From the NCBI GenBank assembly GCA_003648125.1, contig QMOE01000106.1:1-7199 (forward strand): a DNA stretch of 7,199 bases, given 5' to 3'. Numbering within the stretch: the stretch's first letter is position 1; every line of letters starts with the position of its first letter. Shown here one piece after another: positions 1 to 5,854 of the stretch. The notes below the pieces were generated by a model. It was not told where the DNA came from, searched no databases, and saw only the letters and a program-made list of their open reading frames with translations. Made by a program: the position numbers and the translations under genes. The stretch comes from Chloroflexota bacterium. GTDB taxonomy: Bacteria; Chloroflexota; Anaerolineae; B4-G1.

Positions 1-156
1 CCAATCCATCTGGCTCAGTTGCTTTCCTATCTAAAGCTTTCTGGCTGTAAGGTTGGTCTACTGATAAACTTTAATGTCAAGATGCTGAAAGACGGTATTC
101 GGAGAGTAGTGGATAATTTCCCAGATTCTCCGCGCTCTCTGCGTTCTCAGCGGTAA
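1..156 (+). CDS. GxxExxY family protein, 3' end (partial)
   Basis: Reading frame 1 is open from the first base to a TAA at 154-156, giving 51 residues of a C-terminus. The segment reads HLAQLLSYLKLSGCKVGLLI and continues with NFNVKMLKDGIRRVV, which is the characteristic end of GxxExxY-family proteins, small proteins of about 120-130 residues related to PD-(D/E)XK nucleases. Their cellular role is not established. The N-terminal part with the GxxExxY motif lies outside the window. The last residues (SPRSLRSQR) and the stop codon are encoded by the 9-nt-period repeat at 128-154, so the native C-terminus has probably been replaced or extended by repeat sequence. The stop lies 7 bases before the hdrA-like start, so any promoter for hdrA would have to sit in or upstream of this gene. 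Family assignment is confident from the conserved tail; the function is not. Confidence 0.82.
   Translation, partial: PIHLAQLLSYLKLSGCKVGLLINFNVKMLKDGIRRVVDNFPDSPRSLRSQR
128..154. repeat. 9-nt-period degenerate tandem repeat (CTCnGCGnT)
   Basis: Three consecutive 9-mers are seen: CTCCGCGCT, CTCTGCGTT and CTCAGCGGT. Read on the minus strand they give the peptide pattern TAENAESAEN, a familiar spurious-ORF signature of a dispersed intergenic repeat found in many bacterial genomes. The repeat codes the C-terminus of the preceding GxxExxY gene and ends about 9 bases before the hdrA start, where no clear Shine-Dalgarno sequence remains. The relation to the wider repeat family is from general recall. 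Confidence 0.7.
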
Positions 157-163
157 AGATAAT

Positions 164-1867
164 ATGAATCAACAACCAAGAATCGGCGTCTTTGTCTGCC
201 ACTGTGGTTCCAACATCGCCGGGCATCTGGACGTGGGCGCGGTGGCCGAGTACGCGCGGACGCTGCCGGACGTCGCCTTTGTCCAGGAGAACATGTACAC
301 CTGTTCCGAGGCCGGCCTGACCGGCATCAAGACCGCCATCGTCGAGGAGGGGCTGGAACGGGTGGTGGTCGCCGCCTGCACACCCCGCACCCACGAGCCG
401 CTGTTCCGCGAGACTTGCCACGAGGCGGGGCTGAACCCCTACCTGTTCGAGTTCGTCAACATCCGTGACCAGTGCTCCTGGGTGCACATGCGCGAACCGG
501 AGAGGGCCACACGGAAGGCTCAAGACCTGGTACGGATGGGCGTAGCCAAGGCCCGCCTGCTAAAATCGCTGGAGGAACAGGAGGTACCGGTCGAACCGGC
601 GGCGCTGGTCATCGGCGGGGGAATGATCGGGATAACGGCGGCGCTCAACCTGGCGAACCGGGGCTTCGAGGTCAAGCTGGTAGAGCGAGAGCCGCAGTTG
701 GGGGGACTGCTGCTCCGCCTGGACAAGTTGTACCCCACTCAAGACAACGCGCTGCCCCATATAACGGCCCGCGTCGCCGAGGTGCGAGATAGCCCACGCA
801 TAAAAGTGTTTACCGCGTCCGAGTTGCACTCTCTAAAAGGTTTCGTCGGCAATTACGAGGCGGTCGTCCGCGACCGGGATGGGAGACAATCCAGTTTCAA
901 GATTGGAGCCATCATCGTCGCCACCGGCGCGCAGGTGTTCAAGCCGGAGGGAATGTACGGCTACGACGGAAAGCGAATCATCACCCAGCTTGAGCTAGAG
1001 GAACGATTCAAAAAGGGAAAAGTGGACACCGACCGGGTGGTGATGATTCAATGCGTCGGGGCGCGCATCCCGGAGCGGTCCTACTGCTCCCGTATCTGCT
1101 GCACCACGGCCATCAAGAACGCGATTGAGATCAAAGCTCATCGCCCCAACGCCGAAGTCTATATCCTCTACCGCGATACCGAGACACAGGGCACGCGCTA
1201 CGAGGCCTACTACACCCGCGCCCGCGAGGCCGGCATCCAGTTTATCCGCTACAGCCTGCGGAATCCCCCACACGTCTCCAAACGACCGCGACGAGTGCTG
1301 GTGTACGACGAGTTGCTGGGCACCCAACTATCCATCCCCTACGACATGGTGGTGCTCTCCACGCCGCTGGTGGCCCGTAAGGGCGCGCACGAACTGGCCC
1401 AACTGCTCAAGGTTCCAGTGGACGAACACGGCTTTTTCCTGGAGGCGCACGTCAAACTACGCCCACTCGATTTTGCCACCGACGGCATCTACGTGGCCGG
1501 GACGGCCCGCTGGCCGGGCCATCTGGAGGAGACCATTGCTCAGGCCTACGGCGCGGCAGCGCGGGCGGCGACGGTTCTCTCCAAAGATCACGTCACGTCG
1601 TCGGGCGTGGTGGCGCGGGTGAACGAGACCCTGTGCCGGGGATGCGGCCGCTGCGTAGAGATCTGCGAATTCGGCGCGCCGTCACTGGTGGAGGTGTCGC
1701 CAGGGATGCAGGTGTCCCGTGTCAACCCGGTGATGTGTAAAGGATGCGGGGCCTGCGCCTCCGTCTGCCCCACCGGCGCGATGACAGCAATGCACTTTAC
1801 CGACGAGCAGGTCACGGCGATGGTGCGAGCGGCGCTGGCAATCAAGTCACCAGCGGAGGAGGTATGA
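164..1867 (+). CDS. hdrA: HdrA-like heterodisulfide reductase flavoprotein subunit, short variant
   Basis: This 567-residue protein has the architecture of the FAD/iron-sulfur subunit of heterodisulfide reductase, which in methanogens and related bacterial complexes takes electrons from an MvhD-linked partner and performs flavin-based bifurcation. The HdrA N-terminal domain is at residues 1-130, with CHCGSN at 12-17, YTCSEAG at 45-51, AACTPRTHE at 70-78 and IRDQCSW at 100-106. The FAD-binding glycine motif GGGMIG is at 151-156, and a second dinucleotide-fold strand, IIVATGA, is at 250-256. The HdrA cluster cysteines are C297 (QCVGAR) and C308, C312 and C313 (YCSRICC). Two C-terminal ferredoxin motifs are present: C491/494/497/501 and C525/528/531/535. 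Methanogen HdrA is around 650 residues and carries an extra inserted ferredoxin domain after the first FAD half. Here that insert is absent and the usual Cys-containing loop reads PTQDNALPHI (191-200). Cytoplasmic, with no membrane segment seen. ATG at 164 fits the conserved N-terminus, but no good Shine-Dalgarno precedes it. Confidence 0.93.
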   Translation: MNQQPRIGVFVCHCGSNIAGHLDVGAVAEYARTLPDVAFVQENMYTCSEAGLTGIKTAIVEEGLERVVVAACTPRTHEPLFRETCHEAGLNPYLFEFVNIRDQCSWVHMREPERATRKAQDLVRMGVAKARLLKSLEEQEVPVEPAALVIGGGMIGITAALNLANRGFEVKLVEREPQLGGLLLRLDKLYPTQDNALPHITARVAEVRDSPRIKVFTASELHSLKGFVGNYEAVVRDRDGRQSSFKIGAIIVATGAQVFKPEGMYGYDGKRIITQLELEERFKKGKVDTDRVVMIQCVGARIPERSYCSRICCTTAIKNAIEIKAHRPNAEVYILYRDTETQGTRYEAYYTRAREAGIQFIRYSLRNPPHVSKRPRRVLVYDELLGTQLSIPYDMVVLSTPLVARKGAHELAQLLKVPVDEHGFFLEAHVKLRPLDFATDGIYVAGTARWPGHLEETIAQAYGAAARAATVLSKDHVTSSGVVARVNETLCRGCGRCVEICEFGAPSLVEVSPGMQVSRVNPVMCKGCGACASVCPTGAMTAMHFTDEQVTAMVRAALAIKSPAEEV

Positions 1868-1872
1868 TGATG
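1855..1872 (+). promoter_or_regulatory. Strong Shine-Dalgarno with triple ATG, not in frame with mvhD
   Basis: The end of the hdrA-like gene contains GGAGGAGGT (1855-1863), followed at once by ATGATGATG (1864-1872). The third ATG (1870) sits at ideal spacing from GGAGG. The frame opened here runs through repeat sequence and stops at 2064, inside the mvhD-like gene but in another frame. This is the best ribosome binding site at this junction, yet it does not serve an intact conserved gene. It may be the original mvhD start separated from its body by repeat insertion, or a leader-peptide start that couples translation. That interpretation is inference. Confidence 0.55.
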
Positions 1873-1881
1873 CGCAAAGAA

Positions 1882-1984
1882 AAGGGGACAAGGGGACAAA
1901 AAGACGAGGGAGCAAGAGGACAGGGAGACAAATGGGTTCGTTTCTTGCCTGCCTATTCCCTATCTACTCGTTTGCTTGTTTACT
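1882..1984. repeat. Octamer-period tandem repeats, purine arm then pyrimidine arm
   Basis: Positions 1882-1929 are six degenerate 8-mers of the form AAGGGGAC (AAGGGGAC, AAGGGGAC, AAAAAGAC, GAGGGAGC, AAGAGGAC, AGGGAGAC). After a short spacer, about 1944-1984 is pyrimidine-rich, and its reverse complement also divides into 8-mers (TAAACAAG, CAAACGAG, TAGATAGG, GAATAGGC). These resemble the octamers at 6723-6746. Short complementary pieces exist (GCAAG 1912-1916 with CTTGC 1944-1948; CGAG 1905-1908 with CTCG 1967-1970), so an imperfect hairpin is possible. The repeats fill most of the 156-base gap between hdrA and mvhD; I see no convincing gene in that gap. Confidence 0.7.
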
Positions 1985-2023
1985 TATCCGGCAAGGAACT
2001 ATGTGAGCAAGCCGAGACTACCT

Positions 2024-2452
2024 ATGACCACATTCCAGCCACGGATCATCGTTTTCGCCTGTAACTGGTGCTCCTACGCCGGGGCCGACCTGGCGGGCGT
2101 CAGCCGGATGCAGTACCCGCCCACCACGCGCGTCATCCGCGTGATGTGCTCCGGGCGCGTGCAGCCGGGCTTTATCCTGGAGGCATTCAACCACGGAGCG
2201 GACGGGGTGCTCATCACCGGCTGCCATCCCGGCGATTGCCACTATATCTCTGGCAACGAGAACGCCGTCGCCACGGTGGAAAAGACGGCTCAGTTGATGG
2301 ACCTGCTGGGGATCGAGAATGAGCGGCTGCGGTTAGAGTGGATCTCGGCGGCAGAGGGCGCTCGCTTTGCCCGCATCATGACCGAGTTCACCGAGCAAAT
2401 TCAGGCTTTGGGGCCAAGTCCATTGGGCAATTCGCATCTGCTTGACGTTTGA
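2024..2452 (+). CDS. mvhD: MvhD/FlxD-like [2Fe-2S] electron-transfer protein
   Basis: This 142-residue protein matches the delta subunit of methyl-viologen-reducing hydrogenase, also called FlxD in bacterial Hdr-Flx complexes. It passes electrons from a hydrogenase, formate dehydrogenase or NAD(P)H-oxidising partner to HdrA. The diagnostic cysteine pattern is visible: C13 and C16 (FACNWCSYAGADLAG), C42 (VMCSGRVQPG), and C67 and C72 (TGCHPGDCHY), which fits one [2Fe-2S] cluster. The length matches the free-standing family. ATG at 2024 is preferred because it lies just before the conserved PRIIVFACNWC strand. A TTG at 1976 in the same frame would add 16 residues encoded partly by repeat sequence. 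The ribosome binding site is weak (purine-rich 2006-2017), while a much stronger one lies 150 bases upstream in the wrong frame. The last residues and the stop codon lie in a 7-nt-period repeat. Position directly after hdrA is the normal arrangement. Confidence 0.92.
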   Translation: MTTFQPRIIVFACNWCSYAGADLAGVSRMQYPPTTRVIRVMCSGRVQPGFILEAFNHGADGVLITGCHPGDCHYISGNENAVATVEKTAQLMDLLGIENERLRLEWISAAEGARFARIMTEFTEQIQALGPSPLGNSHLLDV

Positions 2453-2469
2453 CGCTTGACGTTTGAATT
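2442..2469. repeat. Heptamer tandem repeat (TTGACGT)
   Basis: Four consecutive 7-mers are present: TTGACGT, TTGACGC, TTGACGT and the degenerate TTGAATT. The array overlaps the last codons and stop of the mvhD-like gene and ends 9 bases before the start of the DUF3800-like gene. It marks the 5' border of the AT-richer segment. Confidence 0.75.
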
Positions 2470-2478
2470 TCAATCACA

Positions 2479-3123
2479 ATGAACACCACCTATCCTGCAA
2501 TGCGGACATACAGCTTTGTTGATTGGTCAGGCGACACAGGTTTCAAGTTTACTCTTGGCTCCTCATCTCATCTTGTCACAAGCCTGGTATCCAGCGCCGA
2601 CTACGGAATGTTACGGCAAGGGTTGATCAAACTGAGAACACAATTGAAACTGCCGCATACATTTGAATTTCACTTTACCCGCAATTCCAAGATGATACGC
2701 ACAGCGTTTTTTGCTGTCCTGCCACACCTATCTTGGGATGGAGCTATGTTGATAGTGGATAAACGCCAATTATCGGTAGATTTCGCCAGAATGCGTGAGC
2801 CAACTTTTTACGGTTTCTTCCTGGGGCAATTGCTGGCCCAGGCTCCACCATGCCTGATAAAATCCAGACATTTGTTGATTGACAGCCGGGAAAAACACAG
2901 TTCGTTGGTACGCGGGATGAGAATCGCAGCATCATCAATATTGCTGGCACGAGGAGTGAGACGAACTCCCAAAATGCGGGGAGAACCGGCGCACCGCTGG
3001 GATGGGTTACAGGTAGCGGATATGTTGGCCGGGGCGCTAGTGAGACAAGTGTATGGAGGTACAAACTATCTGCGGGGATTAGAAACACATTTGCAGGTCT
3101 ACCACTACAAAGCCATAAAATAA
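2479..3123 (+). CDS. DUF3800-like protein (predicted RNase H-like fold)
   Basis: The 214-residue product resembles the DUF3800 family. It has an N-terminal strand with FVDWSGDTGFKF (13-24), matching the family's usual F-hydrophobic-D-x-SGD motif but with Trp where Glu or Asp is common; then EFHF (63-66), a second acidic strand LIVDK (91-95), LLIDSR (132-137), and the C-terminal helix QVADMLAGAL (178-187). The acidic residues D15, D19, D94, D135 and D181 could form a metal site in an RNase H-like fold, but activity is not established for the family. Codon use and base composition differ from the neighbours: 2641-2700 is 40% G+C, whereas the Hdr genes are clearly G+C-rich. ATG at 2479 is used; ATG at 2500 (residue 8) is equally possible, and neither has a Shine-Dalgarno. 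The gene separates two parts of the Hdr cluster and is followed directly by a foldable non-coding region. It was probably acquired by transfer. Confidence 0.75.
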   Translation: MNTTYPAMRTYSFVDWSGDTGFKFTLGSSSHLVTSLVSSADYGMLRQGLIKLRTQLKLPHTFEFHFTRNSKMIRTAFFAVLPHLSWDGAMLIVDKRQLSVDFARMREPTFYGFFLGQLLAQAPPCLIKSRHLLIDSREKHSSLVRGMRIAASSILLARGVRRTPKMRGEPAHRWDGLQVADMLAGALVRQVYGGTNYLRGLETHLQVYHYKAIK

Positions 3124-3125
3124 AA

Positions 3126-3213
3126 CCGCCTCGGCTATCCAGGTTATGGCCCCCGAAAGGACATTCAACCACCTGGCTCGCGCCCATCAGCCGGGCACTC
3201 TTTCACCGAGGGG
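3126..3213 (+). ncRNA. Candidate structured RNA downstream of DUF3800-like gene
   Basis: By eye, the sequence right after the DUF3800 stop folds into a closed branched structure. The closing stem is CCTCGG (3129-3134) with CCGAGG (3206-3211), extendable by CC/GG (3126-3127 with 3212-3213) across one bulged G. Inside it, hairpin 1 spans 3139-3176: either CCAGGT with ACCTGG (3171-3176), or CCA/TGG plus GGTT/AACC (3142-3145 with 3167-3170), continuing to ATG/CAT (3146-3148 with 3162-3164) and a CC-GAAA-GG tetraloop hairpin (3153-3160). Hairpin 2 is GCCC/GGGC (3182-3185 with 3193-3196). CGGCT (3132-3136) could instead pair with AGCCG (3189-3193), as a competing fold or pseudoknot. Conserved RNA motifs near DUF3800 genes have been described (my recollection, not checked), but which class this would match, if any, is unknown. 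No covariation evidence is available. Confidence 0.5.
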
Positions 3214-3226
3214 AAACAATGGCCGC

Positions 3227-3264
3227 CTGACCGTCATGCACAACGATCAGTGACCCGTTTTTTT
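3227..3264 (+). terminator. Weak Rho-independent terminator candidate
   Basis: GTCA (3233-3236) can pair with TGAC (3251-3254), or CTGA (3227-3230) with TCAG (3247-3250), followed after CCG by seven T residues (3258-3264). The stems are short and loops long, so this is a weak terminator by sequence alone. Its place after the candidate RNA and 52 bases before the hdrD-like start would suit a transcript end. The rest of 3265-3316 is AT-rich; I see no convincing -35/-10 pair there, though a promoter for the downstream operon would be expected in this area. Confidence 0.3.
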
Positions 3265-3316
3265 GTTACCCGTATTTTAACACCCTACGGTATCCCTGTC
3301 AAGTATTTGATAAAAA

Positions 3317-4444
3317 ATGACTTTCAAAGACATCCTCAGCCAAACCAGAGCCACCTACTGCCTGGATTGCGGCAAATGCACCGGCGTCTGCCCCATCTCG
3401 CGGGTGGACGTCACTTACTCGCCGCGCTCCACCATCGAGCGGGTACTGGCCGGCCGTCCAGAGGACTTGATCAACGACCAGCATCTCTGGGCCTGCCTGA
3501 CCTGCCGTCTCTGCACCACCATCTGCCCGTCGGACGTGGACTATCCCGCTTTCGTCGTCGCTGCCCGCGTCGAGGCGCGCAAGAGCGGCGCGGAGGGCGT
3601 ATACGCCCATAACGCCATTATGCAGCAGTTGATGGGGATCATGGGGCAGACGATGAAACAGAACCGCACCGGCTGGCTGACTGACGATCTGCAAACCGCG
3701 ACCAAAGGCGACGATTTCTACTTTGTCGGCTGCCTGCCCTACTTTGACGTCATCTTTGCCGACCTGGGCATCGTCTCCACCGACGCGGCCCGCAACACTG
3801 TGCGGCTGCTGAATGCAATTGGCATTGTGCCGACTGTCAGCAACGACGAGCGCTGCTGCGGAGCCGATCTGCTGCTCAACGGCGACGAGGAAGGATTCCG
3901 CAAACTGGCCGAGATCAACGTACAGGCCATCACCGCCAGCGGGGCCAAACGGGTGATCTTTGCCTGTCCAGAGTGCTACAACGCCTTCCGCAGCGACTAT
4001 CCTCGCTACGTCGGCCCGCTGCCTTTTGAGACGATCCATCTCACCGAGTTGCTGGCCGCGCATCTGGACGAACTCGACCTGAACGAATTGACCGAGACCG
4101 TCACCTATCATGATCCGTGTCGCTTGGGCCGCTACCAGTCCATCTACGAGGAACCGCGGGCGCTCATCCAGGCTACGGGGGCCGAGTTGACAGAGATGCA
4201 CAACAACCGCGCCCAAGCTCTCTGCTGCGGATCTGTTGGATGGGTCAATTGCGGGCAGTGCGCCAAGGGAATTCAGATGACCCGGTTGGGCCAGGCCCAG
4301 GCCACCGGCGCGGCGCGGATGATCACCGCCTGCCCCAAGTGCCGCATCCACCTGAGTTGCGCCCTGCGGGACACGGGAGACGAGATTGCTGTGGAATTGG
4401 AGGACATCACGGCGCTGCTGGTACGGGCACTGGGGGCTACTTGA
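3317..4444 (+). CDS. hdrD: HdrD-like protein: fused HdrC (two [4Fe-4S]) and HdrB (two CCG domains)
   Basis: The 375-residue protein joins an HdrC-type ferredoxin region to an HdrB-type catalytic region, as in HdrD, GlpC and related reductases. Ferredoxin motifs are C15/18/21/25 ([12 protein letters not shown]) and C60/63/66/70 ([12 protein letters not shown]). Two CCG (DUF224) domains follow: C139, C180-C181-G and C217/C220 (CPEC), then C268, C303-C304-G and C339/C342 (CPKC). In HdrB these motifs bind the noncubane [4Fe-4S] clusters that cleave a disulfide. The first spacing (40 residues between C139 and C180) is slightly longer than the classic range I recall for this motif; all ligands are present. 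Soluble, with no transmembrane helices seen, so it is unlike the membrane-associated HdrE-linked setting unless a partner lies elsewhere. No Shine-Dalgarno precedes the ATG (AT-rich leader). Its TGA shares one base with the next start (TGATG). Substrate is unknown; GlpC-like or lactate-oxidation-type roles are alternatives, but the hdrA and mvhD neighbours favour Hdr. Confidence 0.88.
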   Translation: MTFKDILSQTRATYCLDCGKCTGVCPISRVDVTYSPRSTIERVLAGRPEDLINDQHLWACLTCRLCTTICPSDVDYPAFVVAARVEARKSGAEGVYAHNAIMQQLMGIMGQTMKQNRTGWLTDDLQTATKGDDFYFVGCLPYFDVIFADLGIVSTDAARNTVRLLNAIGIVPTVSNDERCCGADLLLNGDEEGFRKLAEINVQAITASGAKRVIFACPECYNAFRSDYPRYVGPLPFETIHLTELLAAHLDELDLNELTETVTYHDPCRLGRYQSIYEEPRALIQATGAELTEMHNNRAQALCCGSVGWVNCGQCAKGIQMTRLGQAQATGAARMITACPKCRIHLSCALRDTGDEIAVELEDITALLVRALGAT

Positions 4445-5328
4445 TGCCACTTTGGGGAGGAATTGAAGCCGGCGGCACCAAGTTCGTGTGCGCAGTGGGC
4501 AACGGCCCGGACGATCTGCGGGCCGAGGCGCGCTTCCCCACCACGACGCCGGCAGAGACCATCGGTCGGGCGGTCGAGTTCTTTCGCCAGCAGGAGCCTT
4601 TGGCGGCGGTCGGTATTGCTTCCTTTGGGCCAGTGGATCCAAACCCGGGCTCGCCCACCTTTGGTTACATCACCACTGCGCCCAAGCCAGGTTGGGCTAA
4701 CATCAACTTTGCCGGAGCCATCAAAGAGTCGCTGGGCGTGGAGGTGGGTTTCGATACCGACGTGAACGGAGCGGCGCTGGGCGAGCACCGTTGGGGCGCA
4801 GCCCAGGGGCTGGACACATTCGTTTACCTGACCATCGGCACGGGCATCGGCGGAGGGGGAATAGTCGGCGGCGAGATGATTCACGGCCTGATGCACCCAG
4901 AAATGGGACACATGCGCCTCCCTCACGACCGGGAGCGCGATCCATTTGCCGGCTCCTGCTCCTATCACGGCGACTGCTGGGAGGGACTGGCAGCCGGGCC
5001 GGCTCTCGCAGCGCGCTGGGGACAACGAGCTGAAACGTTGCCGGAGGATCACCCGGCCTGGCCGCTGGAAGCCGACTATCTGGCCTTGGGATTGGTGAAC
5101 ATCATCTGCGTGCTCGCCCCCCAGCGCATCATTATGGGCGGCGGCGTGATGGAACAATCACAGCTTTTCCCGCTGCTGCGCCAGCGAGTACAAGAATTAC
5201 TCAACGGCTATCTTCAGTCGCCGGAAATCCTGGGGCGGATTGACGATTACATCGTGCCGCCAGGATTGGGCAAGCGGGCCGGTGTATTGGGTGCCATCGC
5301 GCTGGCGCAGCGCGTAACGGGGAACTAA
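4444..5328 (+). CDS. ROK-family sugar kinase (fructokinase-like)
   Basis: The 294-residue product is a full-length ROK (repressor, ORF, kinase) protein without a DNA-binding domain, so it is an enzyme rather than a repressor. It should phosphorylate a hexose with ATP; resemblance is closest to bacterial ROK fructokinases. Visible motifs are the N-terminal phosphate loop GGIEAGGTK (5-13), IASFGPVD (58-65), the catalytic region [11 protein letters not shown] (104-114, with D106 the likely base), the second phosphate motif TIGTGIGGG (130-138), and the sugar-binding HPEMGH (151-156). The zinc site is typical, with H156 followed by C172, H175 and C178 ([17 protein letters not shown]). The adenosine-side motif IIMGGGV is at 229-235. 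ATG at 4444 overlaps the hdrD-like stop by one base, and the hdrC-like gene starts two bases after this stop codon ends, so it is co-transcribed and probably translationally coupled. A carbohydrate kinase in an Hdr operon is unusual. Exact sugar specificity cannot be read from the sequence. Confidence 0.9.
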   Translation: MPLWGGIEAGGTKFVCAVGNGPDDLRAEARFPTTTPAETIGRAVEFFRQQEPLAAVGIASFGPVDPNPGSPTFGYITTAPKPGWANINFAGAIKESLGVEVGFDTDVNGAALGEHRWGAAQGLDTFVYLTIGTGIGGGGIVGGEMIHGLMHPEMGHMRLPHDRERDPFAGSCSYHGDCWEGLAAGPALAARWGQRAETLPEDHPAWPLEADYLALGLVNIICVLAPQRIIMGGGVMEQSQLFPLLRQRVQELLNGYLQSPEILGRIDDYIVPPGLGKRAGVLGAIALAQRVTGN

Positions 5329-5329
5329 A

Positions 5330-5854
5330 ATGAGTGACGAAGAAACCATCATAGACGCCAGTACCTTTGACCCCCATTTTCGGGACGAGATCGCCGCCGA
5401 GCCGGGGGGCGAGCACATCCGGCGCTGCTTTTCCTGCTCCACCTGCACCGCCGGCTGCCCCGTGGCCGGCGTCACCGACAAGTACAACCCGCGCCGCATC
5501 ATCCACATGGCGCTCTTAGGTATGCGCGAGCAGGTGCTCACCAGCGACTTTGTCTGGCTCTGCTCGGTCTGCTACACCTGCTACGAGCGCTGCCCGCAGG
5601 ACGTGCGCATCCCGGAACTGATGAACGCCATCCGCAACATCGCCGTGCGAGAGGGGCATATCCCCTCCACGTTCACCGTACAGATGGAAAAACTGCGGGA
5701 GCACGGCCGGCTTTATGAGATTGACGATTATGAGAACGAGCGCCGCGCAGAGTACAACCTGCCTCCCATCCACGAGGAGAAAACAGCCGTGCAGCAGATT
5801 TTGAACAAGACGTGCCCTGAAACGTGCGCGGAAAAAGAAGAGGAGGAGGCATGA
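5330..5854 (+). CDS. hdrC: HdrC-like ferredoxin subunit
   Basis: The 174-residue protein is the electron-relay subunit that carries electrons between HdrA and the catalytic HdrB subunit. Two [4Fe-4S] motifs are complete: C33/C36/C39/C43 (CFSCSTCTAGCPV) and C78/C81/C84/C88 (CSVCYTCYERCPQ). The conserved NPRRIIHMALLG (53-64) and DVRIPELMNAIRNIA (91-105) segments between and after the clusters are typical of HdrC. The length is normal for a free-standing HdrC. The C-terminus is charged and contains two more cysteines (PETCAEKEEEE), partly because the ribosome binding site for the next gene is coded here. One base separates it from the ROK stop, and its own TGA overlaps the hdrB ATG by four bases (ATGA). 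Adjacency to hdrB supports an HdrBC pair distinct from the fused HdrD-like protein upstream. Confidence 0.93.
   Translation: MSDEETIIDASTFDPHFRDEIAAEPGGEHIRRCFSCSTCTAGCPVAGVTDKYNPRRIIHMALLGMREQVLTSDFVWLCSVCYTCYERCPQDVRIPELMNAIRNIAVREGHIPSTFTVQMEKLREHGRLYEIDDYENERRAEYNLPPIHEEKTAVQQILNKTCPETCAEKEEEEA

Noticed and set aside
77..523. Minus-strand frame of 148 codons over the start of hdrA
   Set aside because: It includes the TAENAESAEN peptide, a hallmark of a dispersed repeat read in antisense, and the rest is the shadow of hdrA.
1864..2064. 67-codon plus-strand frame starting at the strong Shine-Dalgarno after hdrA
   Set aside because: Not listed as a gene because it is made almost entirely of repeat sequence and overlaps mvhD in another frame. 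It is kept as a finding about the start signal.
2442..2469. CRISPR-like direct repeats
   Set aside because: Units are 7 bases with no spacers, so this is a short tandem repeat and not a CRISPR array. The same applies to the 8- and 9-mer arrays.
2441..3303. CTTGAC (2441-2446) and GTCAAG (3298-3303) as terminal inverted repeats of a DUF3800 mobile unit
   Set aside because: Only six bases match, one side lies inside a heptamer repeat, and there is no target duplication, so chance is the likelier explanation.
3263..3312. Promoter or FNR-type box upstream of the hdrD-like gene (TTGTTA at 3263, TCAA-gtat-TTGA near 3299-3310)
   Set aside because: The best -10 partner (TACGGT) matches the consensus poorly, and the TCAA/TTGA halves are in the wrong order and too short for an FNR site. 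A promoter may exist here, but the sequence does not show it.
3299..4642. Long open frame on the minus strand (447 codons) opposite the hdrD-like gene and the start of the ROK gene
   Set aside because: It mirrors intact coding sequence with clear Fe-S and CCG motifs on the plus strand. It has no recognisable domain, and such antisense frames are common in G+C-rich genes.
4273..5157. Minus-strand frame of 294 codons opposite the ROK kinase
   Set aside because: The plus strand carries all ROK motifs in order; the antisense frame shows no family signature.
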